10,169 nucleotides of DNA, from contig MFGX01000125.1 of assembly GCA_001778455.1 (NCBI GenBank), positions 28,345 through 38,513 of the forward strand, given 5' to 3'. The notes under the pieces were generated by a model that saw nothing but the letters and a program-made list of their open reading frames with translations, was not told the origin of the DNA and did not search any database. Positions 1-6,657 of this stretch are shown in pieces. Source of the DNA: Candidatus Fraserbacteria bacterium RBG_16_55_9. Its GTDB lineage: Bacteria > Bipolaricaulota > Bipolaricaulia > RBG-16-55-9. The first letter of the stretch is position 1. Each line of letters opens with the position of its first letter. A program made the position numbers and the translations under genes.

Positions 1-2
1 GC

Positions 3-419
3 ATCCGCAAGAGGGCGGTGCTGGCTGAGATTGTCGAGAGAAACTTGCGGGCCGCTGGGCTCTGGGAGGAGGTCCAGAATCGCCTCAAGGAACCGGCCTC
101 GGCGCTCTCCATCGGCCAGCAACAACGACTCTGCCTGGCGCGAGGCTTGGCTGTGGAACCTGAAATCCTCTTGGCTGATGAACCCACTTCTGCTCTCGAT
201 CCCATCTCCGCCAAACGGATCGAAGAGCAGTTTCGGGAACTCGCGCTCAACTACTCCATCATCCTGGTGACGCACGACCTTCACCTAGCCAAGCGCCTTG
301 CCGATTACGTTCTCTTCCTCTACTTAGGGGACTTGGTCGAATACGGCCCTGCAAATCTCGTTTTCAATCATCCAAAGGATCCCCGGTGGCAGGAGTATCT
401 CCAGGGCGTATTCTCGTAA
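3..419 (+). CDS. pstB: Phosphate ABC transporter ATP-binding protein PstB (C-terminal part, gene enters from upstream)
   Basis: This is the nucleotide-binding subunit of an ABC importer, probably the high-affinity phosphate system PstSCAB; it would hydrolyse ATP on the cytoplasmic face to drive uptake. The visible 138 codons hold the C-terminal half. They include a signature loop (ALSIGQQQRLCLARGLA), Walker B with its catalytic Glu (ILLADEP), the D-loop (SALD) and the switch His (VTHD). The tail FNHPKDPRWQEYLQGVFS matches the usual PstB ending (NPKD..TEDYITGRFG). The phrase LAVEPEILLADEPTSALDP is also typical of PstB rather than of other ABC ATPases. Walker A lies upstream of the window. The third signature residue is Ile instead of the usual Gly (LSIGQ for LSGGQ), while the functionally key Ser and second Gly remain. 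No phoU follows: the next gene is convergent. The family call is firm; phosphate as substrate is inferred from the motifs. Confidence 0.88.
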   Translation: MRKRAVLAEIVERNLRAAGLWEEVQNRLKEPASALSIGQQQRLCLARGLAVEPEILLADEPTSALDPISAKRIEEQFRELALNYSIILVTHDLHLAKRLADYVLFLYLGDLVEYGPANLVFNHPKDPRWQEYLQGVFS

Positions 420-424
420 TGGGG

Positions 425-3406
425 TTACCAAGCCAGAGGTCGCTTCCAACTGGCTTTGAGTTCTTCGATATTCTCAGCGATGATCCTTCGGCCTTGCGAG
501 CCGAGCAGACAAAACTCACCCGTTTCCACTGTTTTGCCAAGCACGCTTACGGCACAATCTTTCATGAGTGCCTCAAAGCGCTTTTGATTCTGAGGCCTCA
601 CTTCCACCAAGAGTCGAGATGGCGATTCCGAATAGAGCAGGAAATCGTCTCGATGAAATTGCGTTGCTCCTGCAACTTGCCTCAAATCAAGCTCCATGCC
701 CAGCCCCCCGGCGAAAGCCATCTCCGAAGCGGCCACAGCCAAGCCGCCCTCTGAACAGTCGTGGCAGGATCGAATTAAGCCTTCTGTCATCGCTTCATGC
801 AGAGCCAGATAGAGTTTTTTCGCTTTAGGAGCATCGACTTGGGGAACGCCGTCCCCAATGAAACGCTCACCATGCAGCGCTTCGCCCATCAATGAAAAAT
901 ACTCGGAGCCGCCCAACTCCTCGCGCGTCTCCCCCAAGAGATAGATCAAGTTGCCGGCCTCCTTGACATCCATCGTGATGGCCTTTCCGATGTCGTCAAT
1001 GATGCCGAGGGCTGAGATTAAGATCGTCGGCGGCACAGAAATCTTAACGCGGTTTCCATTCAGTTCTCCGGCGAAGTCGTTGTACATGCTGTCTTTGCCC
1101 GAGATGAACGGTGTGCTGAAGGCAACGGCATATTCATAGAGGGCTTTGCAGGCTCGCACCAACTGGGCCAACCGAAACTCGTCATCGGAACTGGACCAGC
1201 AGAAGTTATCGAGCACCGCGATTCGCTCTGGGTCGGCTCCCACAGCCACGGCATTGCGAATGGCTTCATCCAGCGCTAGAGCAGCCATGTGGTACGTGTC
1301 TATGTCCCCGTAGTTGGGATTGATCCCGTTGGCAACCACGAGGCCACGTGTAGAGCCCTTCCTCATCATCTCCACGGGCCAGAGGACGGCTGCATCACCG
1401 GGACCATCATCCCGGGCCCCTACCAGCGGCTTGATGACGGCGCTCCCTTGAACCTCGTGGTCGTATTGACGAATCACGTACTCCTTGCTGCAGACGTTCA
1501 GCCGCCCCAGCATCTTGTGGAGCGTCTCGCCCAGATCTTTGGGTTGAGGGAATGTGGGTTCTTCGAATCTAGGCTGCTTCCAGATTGCTTTCACCTTCTT
1601 CTGCGGATGGCCGTCCAGAAGAAAGTGGATGTCGAGATGGGCAACTGTCTGACCCTCGCAGAACACATGGAATCTCCCCGTCTTCGTGAATCGACCCAGC
1701 ACACTTGCCTCCACATCGCGTCGCTTCGCCAACTCAAGAAACTCATCAATTCGATCCGGCGAAACAGCCACCGTCATCCGCTCTTGCGACTCACTAAGAA
1801 GGATCTCCCAAGGATCGAGGCCCGAATATTTCAAGGGAGCTTTTTCGAGGTGGAGCTCCACGCCGCCCACCCGACCTGCCAGTTCTCCCACCGAGCACGA
1901 GATCCCGCCGGCCCCATTGTCATGAATTGCCTTATAGAGACCCAAATCTCGCGCTTCCAGGAGCATATCCGCCATAACTTTCTGCACGAACGGGTTTCCA
2001 ATTTGCACGGCGGATGTGGGACTCTTCTCGGTAAGCGCCTCGGAAGAGAACGTGGCACCGTGGATACCGTCGGCACCGATGCGACCTCCAACCATCACGA
2101 TCAGATCGCCGGCTTCAATGATCTTTTGGTGCGAGGGTTGCGAATTCAAACGGGCAGGCATGATGCCTCCAGTCCCGCAGTAGACGAGCGGTTTACCCAA
2201 GAAACGCTCGTCGAAGCGGATGGTTCCATTCACCGTCGGAATGCCCGTCTTGTTCCCCCCATGCTCCACGCCTCTTCGCACTCCTTCCAGGACGCGCTTG
2301 GGATGCTTCAATCCTTTCGGCAAGGGCTTGGAGTACTGCGGATCAGCAAAGCAGAAGATGTCGGTATTAAAGAGCAATCGGCAGCCCATGCCTGTTCCCA
2401 TGGGATCCCGATTCACGCCCACGATCCCCGTGAGCGCTCCCCCATACGGGTCAAGCGCCGACGGCGAGTTGTGGGTCTCGACCTTGAAGACCAGATTGTA
2501 CTCTTCATCCAGTCGAATGACGCCTGCGTTGTCTTCAAAGACGGAGACAAGCCAGTCCTTCTCTTTAGCAATCTCCCGGGTCGCACCCTGAATGAACGTT
2601 TTGAATACGGAATCGATGATCTCTGTCCGGCCCATTGCTGGATCGCAATACTCGATCCGGCCCTTAAAGATCTTGTGTTTGCAGTGCTCACTCCAGTTCT
2701 GAGCCAGGGATTCCAATTCCGCATCCGTGGGATGAGGGGGGAGTCTCAGGCGCTCCCGCTCTCCTCGATGTGCTCGATAATGCTCGCGAATGGCATGCAT
2801 CTCTTCGAGGTTAAGCGCAAGCAGCCTCTCACGACTGATCTTCATGAGCTCTTCGTCCGAACCGTCGAGGGGAATCACTTCTACGCTTGGCGTATGATCA
2901 AGATGGACGGCGGGAATCACCAGAGGAATCACCCCATCCCACGGAGCGCGCTCGTAGATGGAATAGCGCTCGATGAGATCGTTCGCCAGTAGATCCGCCG
3001 CAATCTGGTGAGCTTGCGCTGCATTCAGTTTTCCTTGAATGAGATACTGTCGCGAGCTGAACGTGCTTACGTCTTTATGAAGCAGTTCTTTGATGGCGCA
3101 TTCAGCCGTCTGGCCGATGCTGTCCGTAACGCCAGGCTTGTACCCCACTTCTATGAGCCAATCCCATGCAAGATCATGGGCGAGCGGAACATCCACGGAA
3201 TAACGCTGGATGACGGGATCCGAGAAGAGTTCGCTGCCGAGAAGCTCCAATTCTTGGGGAGCGAGGTTTTCGGCGAGTGTGTACACCTCGACCGTTCGGA
3301 CCTCCAGAACGTGAATCCCCAGATCAGAGAGGGTTCGCGCCATGATCGAACGGCCTAGTGTGTCCGTGTGCTCGGGCTTGAATGCGACTTCGATCCGATG
3401 TGCCAT
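425..3406 (-). CDS. purL: Phosphoribosylformylglycinamidine synthase PurL with two fused N-terminal PurS-like domains (PurSL)
   Basis: This enzyme carries out step four of purine biosynthesis: FGAR + ATP + ammonia to FGAM, in the cytoplasm. The 993-residue product is longer than a Bacillus-type PurL (about 740) because two PurS-like domains precede the catalytic part. The first covers about residues 1-80 (IEVAFKPEHTDTLG...IQRYSV) and the second about 81-153 (IEVGYKPGVTDSIG...IERYSI). The PurL core starts near residue 188. It carries the conserved NWSEHCKHK motif with its active-site His near 241, and the ATP/metal segment FKVETHNSPSALDPYGG near 307-323. There is no C-terminal glutaminase domain, so a separate PurQ must supply ammonia. 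I prefer the ATG at 3406, which begins MAHRIEV like a normal PurS. A TTG at 3415 would add three residues but lies on the predicted -10 box. No Shine-Dalgarno is present, which fits a leaderless mRNA. The stop is 5 bp from the pstB stop. Confidence 0.95.
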   Translation of the reverse strand: MAHRIEVAFKPEHTDTLGRSIMARTLSDLGIHVLEVRTVEVYTLAENLAPQELELLGSELFSDPVIQRYSVDVPLAHDLAWDWLIEVGYKPGVTDSIGQTAECAIKELLHKDVSTFSSRQYLIQGKLNAAQAHQIAADLLANDLIERYSIYERAPWDGVIPLVIPAVHLDHTPSVEVIPLDGSDEELMKISRERLLALNLEEMHAIREHYRAHRGERERLRLPPHPTDAELESLAQNWSEHCKHKIFKGRIEYCDPAMGRTEIIDSVFKTFIQGATREIAKEKDWLVSVFEDNAGVIRLDEEYNLVFKVETHNSPSALDPYGGALTGIVGVNRDPMGTGMGCRLLFNTDIFCFADPQYSKPLPKGLKHPKRVLEGVRRGVEHGGNKTGIPTVNGTIRFDERFLGKPLVYCGTGGIMPARLNSQPSHQKIIEAGDLIVMVGGRIGADGIHGATFSSEALTEKSPTSAVQIGNPFVQKVMADMLLEARDLGLYKAIHDNGAGGISCSVGELAGRVGGVELHLEKAPLKYSGLDPWEILLSESQERMTVAVSPDRIDEFLELAKRRDVEASVLGRFTKTGRFHVFCEGQTVAHLDIHFLLDGHPQKKVKAIWKQPRFEEPTFPQPKDLGETLHKMLGRLNVCSKEYVIRQYDHEVQGSAVIKPLVGARDDGPGDAAVLWPVEMMRKGSTRGLVVANGINPNYGDIDTYHMAALALDEAIRNAVAVGADPERIAVLDNFCWSSSDDEFRLAQLVRACKALYEYAVAFSTPFISGKDSMYNDFAGELNGNRVKISVPPTILISALGIIDDIGKAITMDVKEAGNLIYLLGETREELGGSEYFSLMGEALHGERFIGDGVPQVDAPKAKKLYLALHEAMTEGLIRSCHDCSEGGLAVAASEMAFAGGLGMELDLRQVAGATQFHRDDFLLYSESPSRLLVEVRPQNQKRFEALMKDCAVSVLGKTVETGEFCLLGSQGRRIIAENIEELKASWKRPLAW

Positions 3407-3413
3407 CGCCCGC

Positions 3414-3443
3414 AATCTATCGCATGGTGCACCGTGTTGTCAA
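3414..3443 (-). promoter_or_regulatory. Promoter of the purL gene, predicted to give a leaderless mRNA
   Basis: On the minus strand a perfect -35 TTGACA (3443-3438) is followed after 18 bp by TAGATT (3419-3414; four of six bases match TATAAT). Counting seven bases down from the box puts +1 at about 3407, one base before the ATG at 3406. No Shine-Dalgarno lies between them. The hexamers and spacing are read from the sequence; the start point is inferred. Confidence 0.6.
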
Positions 3444-3478
3444 TAGAGAAATCACGCGGCCAAGTCTCCCGACTGTGA

Positions 3479-3509
3479 TTGGCCTCTGGGAGTGGTTTGC
3501 GCCTATAAT
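3479..3509 (+). promoter_or_regulatory. Promoter of the envelope operon (3530-6634)
   Basis: A perfect -10 TATAAT lies at 3504-3509. The best -35 is TTGGCC at 3479-3484, with a long 19 bp spacer, so the -35 assignment is weak. +1 would fall near 3516 and leave a short leader that contains the purine-rich ribosome binding site GGGAGGGGAGAG at 3518-3529, just before the ATG at 3530. The promoter is divergent from that of purL. Confidence 0.5.
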
Positions 3510-3529
3510 GGCACCCTGGGAGGGGAGAG

Positions 3530-3943
3530 ATGACTAATGATGGCATCTGGCAATCCATGTTGAGATTTTTCGCTGAGCTGGGTGATCTGCTCGCAAGATA
3601 CGCCACCCAACCTGGCTATGCAGTCGCCATGGTGATTGTCGGCTGGATCATCTGGCCCATTGGGGCGCTCATCGCCAGCCTACTGATCGCCAGTCTCTAT
3701 AAGCGTACTGCGGAGCCCGCGGGCTCTGCGCCCCTCTCTGGATCAACAACAGGCGCGCCGTTGGGATTACCCGGAGAACGGCCCTGGCTGATTCTAGCGG
3801 GAGTCTTGCTCATGATCATGGGAATCTTCTGGCTCGTGCGTGAGCTCATCCCGCACATCTCGTTTGCCTTCGTGATCATCGCGTTGGGACTCCTCTTGAT
3901 CGTATTCGGCCTGGCGCGCCGTGAAGGAGGATCGCATGGCTGA
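3530..3943 (+). CDS. Small polytopic membrane protein, first gene of the envelope operon, function unknown
   Basis: The 137-residue product has three likely membrane helices: about 30-56 (YAVAMVIVGWIIWPIGALIAS), 85-103 (PWLILAGVLLMIMGIFWLV) and 110-128 (SFAFVIIALGLLLIVFGL). A Ser/Gly/Pro-rich linker joins the first helix to the others. The last two helices resemble the short hydrophobic modules of LiaF/LiaI-type or DUF5668 proteins, but no catalytic or binding residues are visible and I cannot assign a function. The ATG at 3530 directly follows a strong purine-rich ribosome binding site. Its last 8 bases overlap the start of the next gene (ATGGCTGA), which implies translational coupling. It lies at the head of a run of membrane and exported proteins, so an envelope role is likely. 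Confidence 0.75.
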   Translation: MTNDGIWQSMLRFFAELGDLLARYATQPGYAVAMVIVGWIIWPIGALIASLLIASLYKRTAEPAGSAPLSGSTTGAPLGLPGERPWLILAGVLLMIMGIFWLVRELIPHISFAFVIIALGLLLIVFGLARREGGSHG

Positions 3944-4166
3944 GAAGATTCACAGTCCGCATAAATACCTCTTCTGGGGCCTGGTCTTCGTCTTGGTGGG
4001 AGGACTCTGGCGTCTTTCGCTCATGGGTTGGTTTGAGCTCTCGTGGAGGCTGATGTTACCGGGTCTACTGATCGTCTTCGGGCTCTCTCTCATCATCTCA
4101 GGCTTCTTCCGGAGACGGCCTGCTCCGCAGCCGGAAGCACCCAAGAGTCCGACAGGAGGGCGGTAG
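3936..4166 (+). CDS. Small two-helix membrane protein, function unknown
   Basis: The 76-residue product begins MAEKIHSPHKYLFWG. It has two predicted membrane helices (about 12-29 and 38-58), then a basic, proline-rich cytoplasmic-type tail (FRRRPAPQPEAPKSPTGGR). I chose the ATG at 3936, not the in-frame GTG at 3921, because AAGGAGG at 3924-3930 sits 5 bp before that ATG and would lie inside the longer version. The second helix (LPGLLIVFGLSLIISGFFRR) echoes the last helix of the preceding protein (IIALGLLLIVFGLARR), so the two may share an ancestral module. The gene overlaps its upstream neighbour by 8 bp and ends 3 bp before the next start. There is no recognised family; an envelope role is inferred from context. 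Confidence 0.72.
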   Translation: MAEKIHSPHKYLFWGLVFVLVGGLWRLSLMGWFELSWRLMLPGLLIVFGLSLIISGFFRRRPAPQPEAPKSPTGGR

Positions 4167-4169
4167 ATC

Positions 4170-5246
4170 ATGAGATCGGGAGCCGTCCGGTTTGGCGGAT
4201 TTCTCATATTTGTGGGCGTCTTCGTGCTTTCGCTCGAATACGTAAACTGGGCTGCCTTCGAGCCCGCGCAGAGGGCCAACTTCGTCATCGCAGGCGGAAT
4301 CGCGTTGCTCATCGCCTTTGGACTAGCCCTCGGATCGCGTTCACACTTCCTCGATGAGTTCCTTCACTTGCTTGCGCTCGCCATAGGAGCGACGATTCTG
4401 GGGCTCTTCGTCTCCGGATCGGGAGCGGGAGATTGGGTAAGTCTAGCAGGTCCCGTTCGCGCGGATAAGACCCTCTCCTTCGATGGATCGTTCTCGTCTG
4501 ACGCGGCCATGCCTTCCATAACACTCCAATTGACCAACGGTGATGCGACGGTGCAGACGTGGGATAGAGAATCGTATCAGATCATCGTACATGCTCGTGC
4601 CCGAGGCTGGAGCCAATCCGAAGCGGAAGAAGCTCTGGCAAAGGCAAAGCTGCAGCCAGAGATTTTGGACACGAGCATCACCTTCACAGTTCCACGTGAG
4701 CCGCTCAGCCTCAGTCGAGTCGAAGCAGACGTGGAAGTCTTTCTGCCTAAAGACCACTTCTATGAGCTTCGCTTGGAGACGCTCAATGGCAGTCTTGGCC
4801 TCACGACCATCCATGCAACCCGAGTATTTCTCAAGACCCTCAACGGTCGAATCACGCTGGGTGACGTGACGGCGCAGCAGAGCGCGACGTTAGAGACACT
4901 CAACGGGCGAATTTCGGGCCGACTCGCGACCGGGGAGGGCACAGCTTCGACGGCGAACGGAGAGATCAAGCTGATTCTAGGTTCTGTTAGCGGCACATAT
5001 CACGTAAGCGCTCTAAATGGCCGCATTGATCTTCAGGTGCCGGAAGATCCCCAGAACGAGATTGGCTACTCCATCTCGGCTAGGACCTGGTCTGGAAGCG
5101 TAACCATTGGCTTACCCAACTTCATCTCCAGCGAGCAGGAGCAGGAGCGTCGCCGCGTGGAGGGCAGTACGAGCAATTTCACATCCGCCAGCACAAAGAT
5201 CACCATCCAAGCGAACACGACCAACGGGAGTATTGAGATCCGGTAA
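4170..5246 (+). CDS. Membrane-anchored protein with NG-repeat beta domain (DUF4097 / LiaG-like)
   Basis: The 358-residue product has three membrane helices in its first 82 residues (about 8-23, 36-54, 64-82). They are followed by a large exposed domain from about residue 97. That domain carries a regular motif, x-x-x-N-G-x-[IL]-x-[LI]: LETLNGSLGL (202-211), LKTLNGRITL (221-230), LETLNGRISG (241-250), TANGEIKLIL (261-270), SALNGRIDLQ (280-289) and NTTNGSIEIR (349-358), plus a looser copy at 122-128. Such periodic NG turns are typical of DUF4097-type beta-strand repeat proteins, which include LiaG of the Bacillus cell-envelope stress operon and bactofilin-like or beta-helix folds. The start at 4170 has AGGAGGG at 4154-4160. 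It lies 3 bp after the preceding stop and 11 bp before the next gene. The likely role is structural or sensory at the outer face of the membrane; no enzymatic residues are evident. Confidence 0.82.
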   Translation: MRSGAVRFGGFLIFVGVFVLSLEYVNWAAFEPAQRANFVIAGGIALLIAFGLALGSRSHFLDEFLHLLALAIGATILGLFVSGSGAGDWVSLAGPVRADKTLSFDGSFSSDAAMPSITLQLTNGDATVQTWDRESYQIIVHARARGWSQSEAEEALAKAKLQPEILDTSITFTVPREPLSLSRVEADVEVFLPKDHFYELRLETLNGSLGLTTIHATRVFLKTLNGRITLGDVTAQQSATLETLNGRISGRLATGEGTASTANGEIKLILGSVSGTYHVSALNGRIDLQVPEDPQNEIGYSISARTWSGSVTIGLPNFISSEQEQERRRVEGSTSNFTSASTKITIQANTTNGSIEIR

Positions 5247-5257
5247 AGGAGGAGCAA

Positions 5258-6088
5258 ATGCTCAAGCGATTCCTGTCGCTCGTTCTTCTCTCAACCATTC
5301 TCCCTCTCGTATTCGCCTGTAATGCACCCAGTTTGCCCATCGCGACTTCTCTTGAGGAAGCGAGTGCCGCTGCGGCCACGCAGAGCATCTGGCAACCCCC
5401 GCTGAACACGAGTTGGCAGATCCAATTCACGGGACGACTCGATCAGTCTGTAAACGTCGCCATGTACGACATCGATATGTTCGACAACAATGCAAGTGTC
5501 GTAGCCGACCTGCATAGGAAAGGCCGAAAAGTGATCTGCTATATCAGTGCAGGCACCGGGGAAGACTGGCGTCCGGATGCGGGAAAGTTTCCCAGCTCCG
5601 TAAAGGGGAAGAACGTGAGCGGTTGGCCGGGAGAGAGATGGCTGGATATTCGTCGCCTTGACGTCTTAGGTCCAATCATGAAGGCCCGAATGGATCTCTG
5701 CAAATCGAAAGGCTTCGACGGACTTGATCCGGACAATGTCGATGGCTACACGAACAGCACGGGTTTTCCCTTGACCTATCAAGATCAGCTTACCTACAAC
5801 ATCTTCTTGGCCAACGAGGCCCATGCGCGCGGCCTATCCATTGGCCTGAAGAACGATCTCTTGCAAGTGAATGATCTCCTCCCATACTTTGACTGGGCGC
5901 TCAACGAGCAATGCTTTCAATACAGTGAGTGCGACTATCTTCTGCCGTTCATTCAAGCGGGCAAGGCCGTCTTTGAGGTGGAATACAATCTGTTAACAAG
6001 TCGATTCTGTCGTCAGGCAAACTCGATGAACTTCAACGCGATGAAGAAACGACGAAACTTGAGTGCTTGGCGACAACCATGTCGGTAA
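5258..6088 (+). CDS. GH114-type endo-alpha-1,4-polygalactosaminidase-like glycosidase, putative lipoprotein
   Basis: The 276-residue product has a hydrophobic signal segment ending in LPLVFAC. Cys21 may be lipidated, although Phe at -2 makes the lipobox imperfect. The rest matches the TIM-barrel family GH114 (Pfam PF03537): VAMYDIDMFD (67-76), VICYISAGTGEDWRPD (92-107), GWPGERWLDIR (122-132), GFDGLDPDNVDGY (152-164), NSTGFPLTYQDQLTYN (166-181) and KAVFEVEYN (236-244). Known GH114 enzymes cleave alpha-1,4-galactosamine polymers. By analogy with fungal Ega3, an acid in the DPDNVD segment (Asp159) and one in FEVEY (Glu240 or Glu242) are the likely catalytic pair; this mapping is from memory. The common family form is EPDN; here residue 157 is Asp. 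The length and the C-terminus (MKKRRNLSAWRQPC) look complete. AAAGGAGGAG at 5245-5254 precedes the ATG. Its substrate in this organism is unknown. Confidence 0.86.
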   Translation: MLKRFLSLVLLSTILPLVFACNAPSLPIATSLEEASAAAATQSIWQPPLNTSWQIQFTGRLDQSVNVAMYDIDMFDNNASVVADLHRKGRKVICYISAGTGEDWRPDAGKFPSSVKGKNVSGWPGERWLDIRRLDVLGPIMKARMDLCKSKGFDGLDPDNVDGYTNSTGFPLTYQDQLTYNIFLANEAHARGLSIGLKNDLLQVNDLLPYFDWALNEQCFQYSECDYLLPFIQAGKAVFEVEYNLLTSRFCRQANSMNFNAMKKRRNLSAWRQPCR

Positions 6089-6136
6089 TTGTCTCATGGT
6101 CTTACGATAACCGGAGAGAGGAGAGGTCCATTGACA

Positions 6137-6634
6137 ATGAAAAGACACCGCTTGAACCTATTGCTCCTGCTGATCGCATGTAGCGTCTTGGGGATATCTC
6201 ATCCCGCATGGGCTCCGTCTCATCCTGCGGAAATCGTGGGCATCGAGAATTTCTCGTTCAAGCCCGCGACAATCACTCTGGACGTAGGCACAACTGTATC
6301 GTGGATCAACCGGGATTCAGCTCCTCATACCGTCACGAGCAGCGATCGAACTCTGGATTCTCCCACTCTGAAGCAAGGCGAGTCCTTTCAGTTCACGTTC
6401 AATACGCCAGGCACGTATGACTACTTCTGCCGCATCCATCCATCGATGAAGGCAAGAGTTGTCGTCATGGGCGGTGCGCCCTCTGGGGTCGCACAGTACG
6501 ACGCCAACGGCAACAGCGTCATCGACGACTCAGAGCTTTTTATGGCCATCGACCAGTGGATTGCAGGAACCATCAGCAATGAACTCTTCTTTCAAGTGAT
6601 CGACGCCTGGATCTCCCAAGCGCCGATCCACTGA
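6137..6634 (+). CDS. Secreted type-1 copper protein (plastocyanin/amicyanin-like) with C-terminal EF-hand/dockerin-like tail
   Basis: The 165-residue product starts with a signal peptide (hydrophobic 6-20, likely cleaved after AWA near 26). A single cupredoxin domain follows (about 31-111), ending in the copper-site motif FCRIHPSM. The predicted ligands are His64 (SAPHTV), Cys98, His101 and Met104, with the short Cys-x2-His-x2-Met spacing of amicyanin-like small blue proteins. It probably carries electrons or binds copper outside the membrane. Residues 122-133 form a textbook EF-hand calcium loop (D-x-N-x-N-x-V-x-D-x-x-E), followed by two similar helices, ELFMAIDQWI and ELFFQVIDAWI. This layout resembles a dockerin half-module. 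GGAGAGAGGAGAGG at 6113-6126 lies 10 bp before the ATG at 6137 and 4 bp before an in-frame TTG at 6131, so the start could be two codons earlier. It is the last gene of the operon, 48 bp after the glycosidase. Confidence 0.86.
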   Translation: MKRHRLNLLLLLIACSVLGISHPAWAPSHPAEIVGIENFSFKPATITLDVGTTVSWINRDSAPHTVTSSDRTLDSPTLKQGESFQFTFNTPGTYDYFCRIHPSMKARVVVMGGAPSGVAQYDANGNSVIDDSELFMAIDQWIAGTISNELFFQVIDAWISQAPIH

Positions 6635-6657
6635 ACAGACTCTTCTGAGCTTAGAGG

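Noticed and set aside
1289..2992. A 567-codon open frame on the plus strand, antisense to purL
   Set aside because: It lies wholly inside the strongly supported purL gene and is rich in His, Arg and Pro with no family pattern, as expected of an antisense frame in GC-rich coding sequence.
3450..3480. Inverted repeat AATCAC-19 bp-GTGATT between the divergent purL and envelope-operon promoters
   Set aside because: A six-base dyad with a free spacer is expected by chance in a region of this size, and it does not match known PurR boxes.
6635..6657. Possible bidirectional terminator between the cupredoxin and SIMPL genes
   Set aside because: Only a four-base CTCT/AGAG pairing is visible and there is no U-run on either strand.
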